Assembly (NCBI GenBank): GCA_024803745.1
Contig: JANJXV010001770.1
Location: 1-64,000, forward strand
Length of the DNA stretch: 64,000 nucleotides
Source of the DNA: Megascapheus bottae
Lineage: Eukaryota; Chordata; Mammalia; Rodentia; Geomyidae
Direction of reading: 5' to 3'
Each line of letters begins with the position of its first letter. Within the stretch, counting starts at the first letter, position 1. The notes beneath the pieces were generated by a model. The model searched no databases. It was given only the letters and a program-made list of their open reading frames with translations, and was not told the DNA's origin. The translations under genes and the position numbers were made by a program. Shown here one piece after another: positions 33,714 through 47,500 of this stretch.

Positions 33714-36700
33714 GAAGTCACAAAATGGAGGTGTGTGAAGTCATAGAATGGAAGTGTGTGAAGTTACAGAATGGAGATGTGTGAAGTCACAGAATGGAGG
33801 TGTGTGAATTCAGAATGGAGGTGTGTGAAGTCAGAGAATGGAGGTGTGTGAAGTCAGAATGGAGGTGTGTGAAGTCATAGAATGGTCTTATGTGAAGTCA
33901 CAGAATTCAGGTGTGTGAAGTCATAGAATTGAGGTGTGTGAAGTCACATAATGGAGGTGTGTGAAGTTCTAGAATTGATGTGTGTGAAGTCATAGAATGG
34001 AGGTGTGTGAAGTCACAGAATTGCGGTGTGTGAAGACATAGAATGGAGGTGTGTGAAGTCACAGAATGGAGGTGTGTGAAGTCAGAATTGAGGAGTGTGA
34101 AGTCATAGAATGGAGGTGTGTGAAGTCATAGAATGGAGGTGTGTGAAGTCACAGAATGGAGATATGTGAAATCATAGAATGGAGGTGTGTGAAGTTCTAG
34201 AATGGAGGTGTGTGAAGTCATAGAATGGAGGTGTGTGAAGTCACAGAATGGAGTTTTGTGAAGTTATAGAATGGAGGTGTGTGAAGTCACAGAATTGAGG
34301 TATGTGAAGTCACAGAATTGAGGTGTGTGAAGTCACAGAATGGAGGTGTATGAAGGCAGAGAATGGAGGTCTGTGAAGTCACAGAATGGAGGTGTGTGAA
34401 GTCACAGAATGGAGGTGTGGGAAGTCCCAGAATGGAGGTGTGTGAAGTCACGGAATGGATTTGTGTGAAGCCAAAATGGAGGTGTCTGAAGTCATAGAAT
34501 GGAGGTGGGTGAATTCAGAGAATGGAGCTGTGTTAGTCTTAGAATTGAAATGTGTGAAGTCACAGAATAGAGGTGTGTGAAGTCATGGAATGGAGGTGTG
34601 TGAAGTCAAAAAGGAGGTGTGTGAAGTCCGAATGGAGGTCTGTGAAGTCATAGAATGGAGGTTTGTGAAGTCACAGATGGACATGTGTTAAGTGATAGAA
34701 CGGAGGTGTGTGAAGTCATAGAATGGAGGCGTGTGAAGTCATAGAATGGAGGTGTGTGAAGTCATAGAATGGAGGTGTGTGAAGTCACAGAATGGAGGTG
34801 TGTGAAGTCACAGAATGGAGGTGTGTGAAGTCACGGAATGGAGGTGTGTGAAGTCACGGTATGGAGGTGTGTGAAGCCAAAATGGAGGTGTGTGAAGTCA
34901 GAGAATGGAGGTGTGTGAGTCATAGAATTGAAGTGTGTGAAGTCACAGAATGGAGGTGTGTGAAGTCACAGAATGGAGGTGTGTGAAGTCACAGAATGGA
35001 GATGTGTGAAGTCACAGAATGGAGGTGTGTGAAGTCAGAATGGAGGTGTGTGAAGTCATAGAATGGAGTTGTGTGAAGTCAGAATGGTGGTGTGTGAAGT
35101 CATAGAATGGACGTATGTGAAGTCACAGAATTCAGGTGTGTGAAGTCATAGAATGGAGGTGTGTGAAGTCACATAATGGAGGTGTGTGAAGTTCTAGAAT
35201 GGAGGTGTGTGAAGTCACAGAATTGAGGTGTGTGAAGTGATAGAATGGAGGTGTGTTAAGTCACAGAATGGAGGTGTGTGAAGTCAGAATGGAGGTGTGT
35301 GAAGTCACAGAATGGAGGTGTGTGAAGTCAGAAAATGGAGGTGTGTGAAGTCAGAGAATATAGGTGTGTGAAGTCACAGAATGGAGGTGTGTGAAGTCAT
35401 AGATTGGAGGTGTGTGAAGTCAGAATGGAGGTTTGTGAAGTCATAGAATGGACGTGTGTGAAGTCACAGAATTGAGGTGTGTGAAGTTATAGAATGTAGG
35501 TGAGTGAAGTCATAGAATGGAGGCATGTGAAGTCCGAATGGAGATGTGTGAAGACAGAATGGAGGTGTGTGAAGTCATAGAATGAATGTTTTTGAAGTAA
35601 GAATGGAGGTGTGTAAAGTGACAGAATGGAGGTGTGTGAAGTCACAGAATGGAGGTGTGTGAAATCACAGAATGGAGGTGTGTGAAGTCACAGAATGGAG
35701 GTGTGTAAAGTCACAGAATGGAAGTGTGTGAGTCAGAGAATGGAGGTGTGTGAAGTCATAGAATGGAAGTCTGTGAAGTCACAGAATTGAGGTGTGTGAA
35801 GTCACAGAATGGAGGTATGTGAAGTCACAGAATGGAAGTGTCTGAAGTCATAGAATGGAGGTTTGTGAAGTCACAGAATGGAGGTGTGTGAAGTCACAGA
35901 ATGGAGCCAAAATGGAGGTGTGTGAAGTCACAGAATGGAGATGTGTGAAGTCACAGAATGGAGGTGTGTGAAGTCAGAATGGAGGTGTGTGAAGTCATAG
36001 AATGGAGTTGTGTGAAGTCAGAATGGAGGTGTGTGAAGTCATAGAATGGACGTATGTGAAGTCACAGAATTCAGGTGTGTGAAGTCATAGAATGGAGTTG
36101 TGTGAAGTCATAGAATGGAGGTGTGTGAAGTCACATAATGGAGGTGTGTGAAGTTCTAGAATGGAGGTGTGTGAAGTCACAGAATTGAGGTGTGTGAAGT
36201 GATAGAATGGAGGTGTGTGAAGTCACAGAATGGAGGTGTGTGAAGTCAGAATGGAGGCGTGTGAAGTCATAGAATGGAGGTGTGTGAAGTCATAGAATGG
36301 TGGTGTGTGAAATCATAGAATGGAGGTGTGTGAAGTTCTAGAATGGAGGTGTGTGAAGTCACAGAATGGAACTGTGTGAAGGCATAGAATGGAGGTGTGT
36401 GAAGTCACAGAATGGAGGTGTATGAAGTCGTAGAATGGAGGTGTGTGAAGTCACAGAATTGAGGTGTGTGAAGTCAGAGTATTGAGGTTTGTGAAGTCAC
36501 AGAAAGGAGGTGTGTGAAATCAGAGAATGGAGGTGTGTGAAGTCATAGAATGGAAGTCTGTGAAGTCACAGAATTGAGGTGTGGGAAGTTACAGAATGGA
36601 GGTGTGTGAAGTCACAGAAGGGAGGTGTGTGAAGTCATAGAATGGAGGTGTGTGAAGTCCCAGAATGGATGTTTTTGAAGTAAGAATGGAGGTGTGTTAA

Positions 36701-39700
36701 TTCATAGAATGGATGTGTGTGAAGTCACAGAATGGAGATGTGTGAAGTCACAGACTGGAGGTGTGTGAAATCAGAGAATGGAGGAGTATGAAAACACAGA
36801 ATGGATTTGTGTGAAGTCACAGAATGAAGGTGTGTGAAATCATAGAATGGAGGTCTGTGAAGTGAAAATGGAAGTGTGTGATGACACAATTGAGGAATAT
36901 GAAGTCACAGATTGGAGGTGTGTGAAGTCATAGAATGGAGGTGTGTGAAGTCACAATGGAGATGTGTGAAGTCATAGAATGGAGGTGTGTGAAGTTAGAA
37001 AATGGAGGTGTGTGAAGTCAGAGAATATATTTGTGTGAAGTCACAGAATGGAGGTGTGTGAAGTCATAGAATGGAGGTGTGTGAAGACATAGAATGGAGT
37101 TGTGTTAGGTCATAGAACAGATATTTGTGAAGTCATAGATTGGAGGTGTGTGAAGTCAGAATGGAGGTGTGTGAAGTCATAGAACGGACGTGTGTGAAGT
37201 CACAAAATGGAGGTGTGTGAAGTCATAGAATGTAGGTGTGTGAAGTCATAGAATGGAGGTGTGTGAAGTCAAAAAGGCGGTGTGTGAAGTCAGAATGGAG
37301 GTCTGTGAAGTGACAGAATGGACGTGTGTGAAGTCACAGATGGACATGTGTTAAGTCACAGAACGGAGGTGTGTGAACTCATAGAATGGAGGACTGTGAA
37401 GTCAGAATGGAGATGTGTGTAGTCAGAATGGAGGTGTGTGAAATCATACAATGGATGCTTTTGAAATACGAATGGAGGTGTGTAAAATCATAGAATGGAG
37501 GTGTGTGAAGTCACAGAATGGAGGTATGTGAAGTCACAGAATGGAGGTGTGTGAATTCACAGAATGGGGGTGTGTGAAGTCATAGAATGGAGGTTTGAGA
37601 AGTCACAGAATGGAGGTCTGTAAAGTCAGAATGGAGGAGTATGAAGTCATAGAATGGAGGTGTGTGAAATCATAGAATGGAGGTGTGTGAAATCATAGAA
37701 TGGAGGTGTGTGAAGCTCTAGAATGGAGGTGTGTGAAGTCATAGAATGGAGGTGTGTGAAGTCAAAGAATGGAGTTTTGCGAAGTCATAGAATGGAGGTG
37801 TGTGAAGTCACAGAATTGAGGTGTGTGAAGTCACAGAATTGAGGTGTGTGAAGTCATAGAATGGAGGTGTGTAAAGTCACAGAATTGAGGTGTGTGAAGT
37901 CATAGTATGGACATTTATGAAGTCACAGATTGAAGGTGTGTGAAGTAAGAATGGAGGTGGGTGAAATCAGAGAATGGAGGTGTGTGAAATCATAGAATGG
38001 AGGTGTGTGAAGCTCTAGAATGGAGGTGTGTGAAGTCATAGAATGGAGGTGTGTGAAGTCAAAGAATGGAGTTTTGCGAAGTCATAGAATGGAGGTGTGT
38101 GAAGTCATAGAATGGAAGTCTCTGAAGTCACAGAATGGAGGTGTGTGAAGTCACAGAATGGAGGTGTGTGAAGTCATAGAATGGAGGTGTGTGAAGTCAT
38201 AGAATGGAGGTGTGTGAAGTCAAAATGGAAGTGTGTGATGTCACAATTGAGGAATATGAAATCACAGAATGGAGGTGTGTGAAGTCATAGAATGGAGGTG
38301 TGTGAAGTCATAAAATGGAGGTGTGTGAAGTCATATATTGGAGGTGTGTGAAGTCATAGAATGGAGGTGTGTGAAGTCATTGAATGGAGGTGTGTGAAGT
38401 CAAAATGGAAGTGTGTGATGTCACAATTGAGGAATATGAAATCACAGAATGGAGGTGTGTGAAGTCATAGAATGGAGGTGTGTGAAGTCAAAATGGAGGT
38501 CTGTGAAGTCACCGAATGGATGTGTGTGAATTCACGGAATGAAGGTGTGTGAAGTCAAAATGGAGGTTTGTGAAGTCACTGAATTGAGGTGTGTGAAGTC
38601 ATAGATTGGAGGTGTGTGAAGTCATAGAATGGAGGTGTGTGAAGTCACAGAATGTAGGTGTGTGAAGGCATAGAATGGAGGTTTGTGAAGTCACAATGGA
38701 GGTGTGTGTAGTCATTGAATGGAGGAGTGTGAAGTCACAGAATGGGGGTGTGTAAAGTCAGAATGGAGGTGTGTGAAGTCATAGAATGGAAGTCTGTGAA
38801 GTCACAGAATTGAGGTGTGTGAAGTCACAGAATGGAGGTGTGTGAAGTCACAGAATGGAAGTGTCTGAAGTCATAGAATGGAGGTTTGTGAAGTCACAGA
38901 ATGGAGGTGTGTAAAGTCACAGAATGGAGCCAAATGGAGGTGTGTGAAATCATAGAATGGAGGTGTGTGAAGTCAGAGAATGGAGGTGTGTGATTTATAG
39001 AATTGAAGTGTGTGAGGTCACAGAATGGAGGTGTGTGAAGTCATAGAATGGAGGTGTGTGAAGTCACAGAATGGAGATGTGTGAAGTCAGAATGGAGGTG
39101 TCTGAAGTCATAGAATGGAGTTGTGTGATGTCAGAATGGAGGTGTGTGAAGTCATAGAATGGACGTATGTGAAGTCACAGAATTCAGGTGTGTGAAGTCA
39201 TAGAATGGAGGTGTGTGAAGTCATAGAAAGGAGGTGTGTGAAGTCACATAATGGAGGTGTGTGAAGTTCTAGAATGGAGGTGTGTGAAGTCACAGAAGTG
39301 AGGTGTGTGAAGTGATAGAATGGAGGTGTGTGAAGTCACAGAATGGAGGTGTGTGAAGTCATAGAATGGAGGTTTGTGAAGTCACAGAATTGATTTGTGT
39401 GTGAAGTCAGAGAATTGAGGTGTGTGAAGTCACAGAAAGGAGGTGTGTGAAATCAGAAAATGGAGGTGTGTGAAGTCATAGAATGGAAGTCTGTGAAGTA
39501 ACAGAATTGAGGTGTGTGAAGTCACAGAATGGAGGTGTGTGAAGTCACAGAAGGGAGGTGTGTGAAGTCATAGAATGGAGGTGTGTGAAGTCACAGAATG
39601 GAGGTGTGTGAAGTCACAGAATGGAGGTGTGTGAAGCCAAAATGGAGGGGTGTGAAGTCATAGAATGGAGGTGTGTGAAGTCAGACAAGGAAGGTGTGTG

Positions 39701-41585
39701 AAGTCACAGAATGGATGTGTCTGAAGTCATAGAATGGAGGTGTGTAAAGTCACAGAATGGAGGTGTGTGAAGTCACAGAATGGAGCCAAAATGGAGGTGT
39801 GTGAACTCATAGAATGGAGGTGTGTGAAGTCAGAGAATGGAGTTGTGTGAGTCATAGAATTGAAGTGTGTGAAGTCACAGAATGGAGGTGTGTGAAGTCA
39901 TAGAATGGAAGTGTGTGAAGTTACAGAATGGAGATGTGTGAAGTCACAGAATGGAGGTGTGTGAAGTCAGAATGGAGGTGTGTGAAGTCATAGAATGGAG
40001 GTGTGTGAAGTCATAGAATGGAGGTGAGTGAAGTCACATAATGGAGGTGTGTAAAGTTCTAGAATTGAGGTGTGTGAAGTCATAGAATGGAGGTGTGTGA
40101 AGTCACAGAATTGAGGTGTGTGAAGTCATAGAATGGAGGTGTGTGAAGTCACAGAATGGAGTTTTGTGAAGTTATAGAATGGAGGTGTGTGAAGTCATAG
40201 AATGGAGGTGTGTGAAGTCACAGAATGGAGGTGTGGGAAGTCCCAGAATGGAGGTGTGTGAAGTCACGGTATGGAGGTGTGTGAAGCCAAAATGGAGGTG
40301 TGTGAAGTCATAGAATGGAGGTGTGTGAAGTCAGAGAATGGAGGTGTGTTAGTCATAGAATTGAAATGTGTGAAGTCACAGAATGGAGGTGTGTGAAGTC
40401 ATGGAATGGAGGTGTGTGAAGTCAAAAAGGAGGTGTGTGAAGTCAGAATGGAGGTCTGTGAAGTCACAGAATGGAGGTTTGTGAAGTCACAGATGGACAT
40501 GTGTTAAGTTATAGAACAGAGGTGTGTGAAGTCATCGAATGGATGTTTTTCAAATAAGAATGGAGGTGTGTAAAGTCATAGAATGGAGGTGTGGGAAATC
40601 ACAGAATGGAGGTGTGTGAAGTCACAGAATGGAGGTGTGTGAAGTCACAAAATGGAGGTGTGTGAATTCACAGAATGGAGGTGTGTGAAATCACAGAATG
40701 GAGGCATGTGAAGTCACAGAATTAAGGTGTGTGAAATCATAGAATGGAGGTGTGGGAAGTCAAAATGGAAGTGCGTGATGACACAATTGAGGAATGTGAA
40801 GTCACAGAAAGGAGGTGTGTGAAGTCAAAATGGAGGTGTCTGAAGTCACAGAATGCAGGTATGTGAAGTCACAGAATGAAAGTTTGTGAAGTCAAAATGG
40901 AGGTTTGTGAAGTCTCTGAGTTGAGGTGTGTGAAGTCAAAGATTGGTGGTGTGTGAAGTCATAGAATGGAGGTGTGTGAAGTCACAGAATGGAGGTGTGT
41001 GAAGTCACAATGGAGGTGTGTGAAGTCATAGAATGGAGGTGTGTGAAGTCACAGAATGGAGGTGTGTAAAGTCAGAATGGAGGTGTGCGAAGTCATAGAA
41101 TGGAGGTGTGTAAAGTCATAGAATGGAGGTTTGTGAAGTCAGAATTGAGGTGTGTGAAGGAATAGAATGGAGGTTTGTGAAGTCACAGAATGGAGGTGCG
41201 TGAAGTCAGAATGGAGGTGTACGAAGTCATAGAATGGAAGTGTGTGAAGTAACAGAATGGAGGTGTGTGAAGTCACAATGGAGGTGTGTGAAGTCATAGA
41301 ATGGACGGGTGTGAAGTCATAAAATGGAGGCGTGTGAAGTCATAGAATGGAGGTGTGTGAAGTCATAGAATGGAGGTGTGTGAAGTCACAGAATGGAGGT
41401 GTGTGAAGTCACAGAATGGAGGTGTGTGAAGTCATAGAATGGAGGTGTGTGAAGTCACGGAATGGAGGTGTGTGAAGCCAAAATGGAGGTGTGTGAAGTC
41501 AGAGAATGGAGGTGTGTGAGTCATAGAATTGAAGTGTGTGAAGTCACAGAATGGAGGTTTGTGAAGTCATAGAATGGAGGTATGT
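33714..41585 (+). repeat. 7.9-kb tandem segmental duplication, unit 1 (7,872 bp)
   Basis: The unit begins at a GAAGTCACAAAATGG monomer and contains, in order, a short lead with AATGGTCTTATG (33,883 for TGGTCT), the C, HOR-A-derived, D and B segments, and part of E. The following unit starts at the identical monomer at 41,586. Early markers differ by 7,872 bp (33,883/41,755; 34,457/42,329; 35,907/43,779; 36,880/44,752). Later ones differ by 7,916 bp (38,237/46,153; 38,930/46,846; 39,786/47,702; 40,777/48,693). The 44-bp change is one 21-bp and one 23-bp monomer missing here near 36,925. Private variants include GTCGTAGAATGG near 36,428 and GATTGGAGG at 35,403. Confidence 0.9.
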
Positions 41586-44500
41586 GAAGTCACAAAATGG
41601 AGGTGTGTGAAGTCATAGAATGGAAGTGTGTGAAGTTACAGAATGGAGATGTGTGAAGTCACAGAATGGAGGTGTGTGAATTCAGAATGGAGGTGTGTGA
41701 AGTCAGAGAATGGAGGTGTGTGAAGTCAGAATGGAGGTGTGTGAAGTCATAGAATGGTCTTATGTGAAGTCACAGAATTCAGGTGTGTGAAGTCATAGAA
41801 TTGAGGTGTGTGAAGTCACATAATGGAGGTGTGTGAAGTTCTAGAATTGATGTGTGTGAAGTCATAGAATGGAGGTGTGTGAAGTCACAGAATTGCGGTG
41901 TGTGAAGACATAGAATGGAGGTGTGTGAAGTCACAGAATGGAGGTGTGTGAAGTCAGAATTGAGGAGTGTGAAGTCATAGAATGGAGGTGTGTGAAGTCA
42001 TAGAATGGAGGTGTGTGAAGTCACAGAATGGAGATATGTGAAATCATAGAATGGAGGTGTGTGAAGTTCTAGAATGGAGGTGTGTGAAGTCATAGAATGG
42101 AGGTGTGTGAAGTCACAGAATGGAGTTTTGTGAAGTTATAGAATGGAGGTGTGTGAAGTCACAGAATTGAGGTATGTGAAGTCACAGAATTGAGGTGTGT
42201 GAAGTCACAGAATGGAGGTGTATGAAGGCAGAGAATGGAGGTCTGTGAAGTCACAGAATGGAGGTGTGTGAAGTCACAGAATGGAGGTGTGGGAAGTCCC
42301 AGAATGGAGGTGTGTGAAGTCACGGAATGGATTTGTGTGAAGCCAAAATGGAGGTGTCTGAAGTCATAGAATGGAGGTGGGTGAATTCAGAGAATGGAGC
42401 TGTGTTAGTCTTAGAATTGAAATGTGTGAAGTCACAGAATAGAGGTGTGTGAAGTCATGGAATGGAGGTGTGTGAAGTCAAAAAGGAGGTGTGTGAAGTC
42501 CGAATGGAGGTCTGTGAAGTCATAGAATGGAGGTTTGTGAAGTCACAGATGGACATGTGTTAAGTGATAGAACGGAGGTGTGTGAAGTCATAGAATGGAG
42601 GCGTGTGAAGTCATAGAATGGAGGTGTGTGAAGTCATAGAATGGAGGTGTGTGAAGTCACAGAATGGAGGTGTGTGAAGTCACAGAATGGAGGTGTGTGA
42701 AGTCACGGAATGGAGGTGTGTGAAGTCACGGTATGGAGGTGTGTGAAGCCAAAATGGAGGTGTGTGAAGTCAGAGAATGGAGGTGTGTGAGTCATAGAAT
42801 TGAAGTGTGTGAAGTCACAGAATGGAGGTGTGTGAAGTCACAGAATGGAGGTGTGTGAAGTCACAGAATGGAGATGTGTGAAGTCACAGAATGGAGGTGT
42901 GTGAAGTCAGAATGGAGGTGTGTGAAGTCATAGAATGGAGTTGTGTGAAGTCAGAATGGTGGTGTGTGAAGTCATAGAATGGACGTATGTGAAGTCACAG
43001 AATTCAGGTGTGTGAAGTCATAGAATGGAGGTGTGTGAAGTCACATAATGGAGGTGTGTGAAGTTCTAGAATGGAGGTGTGTGAAGTCACAGAATTGAGG
43101 TGTGTGAAGTGATAGAATGGAGGTGTGTTAAGTCACAGAATGGAGGTGTGTGAAGTCAGAATGGAGGTGTGTGAAGTCACAGAATGGAGGTGTGTGAAGT
43201 CAGAAAATGGAGGTGTGTGAAGTCAGAGAATATAGGTGTGTGAAGTCACAGAATGGAGGTGTGTGAAGTCATAGATTCGAGGTGTGTGAAGTCAGAATGG
43301 AGGTTTGTGAAGTCATAGAATGGACGTGTGTGAAGTCACAGAATTGAGGTGTGTGAAGTTATAGAATGTAGGTGAGTGAAGTCATAGAATGGAGGCATGT
43401 GAAGTCCGAATGGAGATGTGTGAAGACAGAATGGAGGTGTGTGAAGTCATAGAATGAATGTTTTTGAAGTAAGAATGGAGGTGTGTAAAGTGACAGAATG
43501 GAGGTGTGTGAAGTCACAGAATGGAGGTGTGTGAAATCACAGAATGGAGGTGTGTGAAGTCACAGAATTGAGGTGTGTAAAGTCACAGAATGGAAGTGTG
43601 TGAGTCAGAGAATGGAGGTGTGTGAAGTCATAGAATGGAAGTCTGTGAAGTCACAGAATTGAGGTGTGTGAAGTCACAGAATGGAGGTATGTGAAGTCAC
43701 AGAATGGAAGTGTCTGAAGTCATAGAATGGAGGTTTGTGAAGTCACAGAATGGAGGTGTGTGAAGTCACAGAATGGAGCCAAAATGGAGGTGTGTGAAGT
43801 CACAGAATGGAGATGTGTGAAGTCACAGAATGGAGGTGTGTGAAGTCAGAATGGAGGTGTGTGAAGTCATAGAATGGAGTTGTGTGAAGTCAGAATGGAG
43901 GTGTGTGAAGTCATAGAATGGACGTATGTGAAGTCACAGAATTCAGGTGTGTGAAGTCATAGAATGGAGTTGTGTGAAGTCATAGAATGGAGGTGTGTGA
44001 AGTCACATAATGGAGGTGTGTGAAGTTCTAGAATGGAGGTGTGTGAAGTCACAGAATTGAGGTGTGTGAAGTGATAGAATGGAGGTGTGTGAAGTCACAG
44101 AATGGAGGTGTGTGAAGTCAGAATGGAGGCGTGTGAAGTCATAGAATGGAGGTGTGTGAAGTCATAGAATGGTGGTGTGTGAAATCATAGAATGGAGGTG
44201 TGTGAAGTTCTAGAATGGAGGTGTGTGAAGTCACAGAATGGAACTGTGTGAAGGCATAGAATGGAGGTGTGTGAAGTCACAGAATGGAGGTGTATGAAGT
44301 CATAGAATGGAGGTGTGTGAAGTCACAGAATTGAGGTGTGTGAAGTCAGAGTATTGAGGTTTGTGAAGTCACAGAAAGGAGGTGTGTGAAATCAGAGAAT
44401 GGAGGTGTGTGAAGTCATAGAATGGAAGTCTGTGAAGTCACAGAATTGAGGTGTGGGAAGTTACAGAATGGAGGTGTGTGAAGTCACAGAAGGGAGGTGT

Positions 44501-47500
44501 GTGAAGTCATAGAATGGAGGTGTGTGAAGTCCCAGAATGGATGTTTTTGAAGTAAGAATGGAGGTGTGTTAATTCATAGAATGGATGTGTGTGAAGTCAC
44601 AGAATGGAGATGTGTGAAGTCACAGACTGGAGGTGTGTGAAATCAGAGAATGGAGGAGTATGAAAACACAGAATGGATTTGTGTGAAGTCACAGAATGAA
44701 GGTGTGTGAAATCATAGAATGGAGGTCTGTGAAGTGAAAATGGAAGTGTGTGATGACACAATTGAGGAATATGAAGTCACAGATTGGAGGTGTGTGAAGT
44801 CAAAATGGAGGTGTGTGAAGTCACAGAATGGAGGTTTGTGAAGTCATAGAATGGAGGTGTGTGAAGTCACAATGGAGATGTGTGAAGTCATAGAATGGAG
44901 GTGTGTGAAGTTAGAAAATGGAGGTGTGTGAAGTCAGAGAATATATTTGTGTGAAGTCACAGAATGGAGGTGTGTGAAGTCATAGAATGGAGGTGTGTGA
45001 AGACATAGAATGGAGTTGTGTTAGGTCATAGAACAGATATTTGTGAAGTCATAGATTGGAGGTGTGTGAAGTCAGAATGGAGGTGTGTGAAGTCATAGAA
45101 CGGACGTGTGTGAAGTCACAAAATGGAGGTGTGTGAAGTCATAGAATGTAGGTGTGTGAAGTCATAGAATGGAGGTGTGTGAAGTCAAAAAGGCGGTGTG
45201 TGAAGTCAGAATGGAGGTCTGTGAAGTGACAGAATGGACGTGTGTGAAGTCACAGATGGACATGTGTTAAGTCACAGAACGGAGGTGTGTGAACTCATAG
45301 AATGGAGGACTGTGAAGTCAGAATGGAGATGTGTGTAGTCAGAATGGAGGTGTGTGAAATCATACAATGGATGCTTTTGAAATACGAATGGAGGTGTGTA
45401 AAATCATAGAATGGAGGTGTGTGAAGTCACAGAATGGAGGTATGTGAAGTCACAGAATGGAGGTGTGTGAATTCACAGAATGGGGGTGTGTGAAGTCATA
45501 GAATGGAGGTTTGAGAAGTCACAGAATGGAGGTCTGTAAAGTCAGAATGGAGGAGTATGAAGTCATAGAATGGAGGTGTGTGAAATCATAGAATGGAGGT
45601 CTGTGAAATCATAGAATGGAGGTGTGTGAAGCTCTAGAATGGAGGTGTGTGAAGTCATAGAATGGAGGTGAGTGAAGTCAAAGAATGGAGTTTTGCGAAG
45701 TCATAGAATGGAGGTGTGTGAAGTCACAGAATTGAGGTGTGTGAAGTCACAGAATTGAGGTGTGTGAAGTCATAGAATGGAGGTGTGTAAAGTCACAGAA
45801 TTGAGGTGTGTGAAGTCATAGTATGGACATTTATGAAGTCACAGATTGAAGGTGTGTGAAGTAAGAATGGAGGTGGGTGAAATCAGAGAATGGAGGTGTG
45901 TGAAATCATAGAATGGAGGTGTGTGAAGCTCTAGAATGGAGGTGTGTGAAGTCATAGAATGGAGGTGTGTGAAGTCAAAGAATGGAGTTTTGCGAAGTCA
46001 TAGAATGGAGGTGTGTGAAGTCATAGAATGGAAGTCTCTGAAGTCACAGAATGGAGGTGTGTGAAGTCACAGAATGGAGGTGTGTGAAGTCATAGAATGG
46101 AGGTGTGTGAAGTCATAGAATGGAGGTGTGTGAAGTCAAAATGGAAGTGTGTGATGTCACAATTGAGGAATATGAAATCACAGAATGGAGGTGTGTGAAG
46201 TCATAGAATGGAGGTGTGTGAAGTCATAAAATGGAGGTGTGTGAAGTCATATATTGGAGGTGTGTGAAGTCATAGAATGGAGGTGTGTGAAGTCATTGAA
46301 TGGAGGTGTGTGAAGTCAAAATGGAAGTGTGTGATGTCACAATTGAGGAATATGAAATCACAGAATGGAGGTGTGTGAAGTCATAGAATGGAGGTGTGTG
46401 AAGTCAAAATGGAGGTCTGTGAAGTCACCGAATGGATGTGTGTGAATTCACGGAATGAAGGTGTGTGAAGTCAAAATGGAGGTTTGTGAAGTCACTGAAT
46501 TGAGGTGTGTGAAGTCATAGATTGGAGGTGTGTGAAGTCATAGAATGGAGGTGTGTGAAGTCACAGAATGTAGGTGTGTGAAGGCATAGAATGGAGGTTT
46601 GTGAAGTCACAATGGAGGTGTGTGTAGTCATTGAATGGAGGAGTGTGAAGTCACAGAATGGGGGTGTGTAAAGTCAGAATGGAGGTGTGTGAAGTCATAG
46701 AATGGAAGTCTGTGAAGTCACAGAATTGAGGTGTGTGAAGTCACAGAATGGAGGTGTGTGAAGTCACAGAATGGAAGTGTCTGAAGTCATAGAATGGAGG
46801 TTTGTGAAGTCACAGAATGGAGGTGTGTAAAGTCACAGAATGGAGCCAAATGGAGGTGTGTGAAATCATAGAATGGAGGTGTGTGAAGTCAGAGAATGGA
46901 GGTGTGTGATTTATAGAATTGAAGTGTGTGAGGTCACAGAATGGAGGTGTGTGAAGTCATAGAATGGAGGTGTGTGAAGTCACAGAATGGAGATGTGTGA
47001 AGTCAGAATGGAGGTGTCTGCAGTCATAGAATGGAGTTGTGTGATGTCAGAATGGAGGTGTGTGAAGTCATAGAATGGACGTATGTGAAGTCACAGAATT
47101 CAGGTGTGTGAAGTCATAGAATGGAGGTGTGTGAAGTCATAGAAAGGAGGTGTGTGAAGTCACATAATGGAGGTGTGTGAAGTTCTAGAATGGAGGTGTG
47201 TGAAGTCACAGAAGTGAGGTGTGTGAAGTGATAGAATGGAGGTGTGTGAAGTCACAGAATGGAGGTGTGTGAAGTCATAGAATGGAGGTTTGTGAAGTCA
47301 CAGAATTGATTTGTGTGTGAAGTCAGAGAATTGAGGTGTGTGAAGTCACAGAAAGGAGGTGTGTGAAATCAGAAAATGGAGGTGTGTGAAGTCATAGAAT
47401 GGAAGTCTGTGAAGTAACAGAATTGAGGTGTGTGAAGTCACAGAATGGAGGTGTGTGAAGTCACAGAAGGGAGGTGTGTGAAGTCATAGAATGGAGGTGT

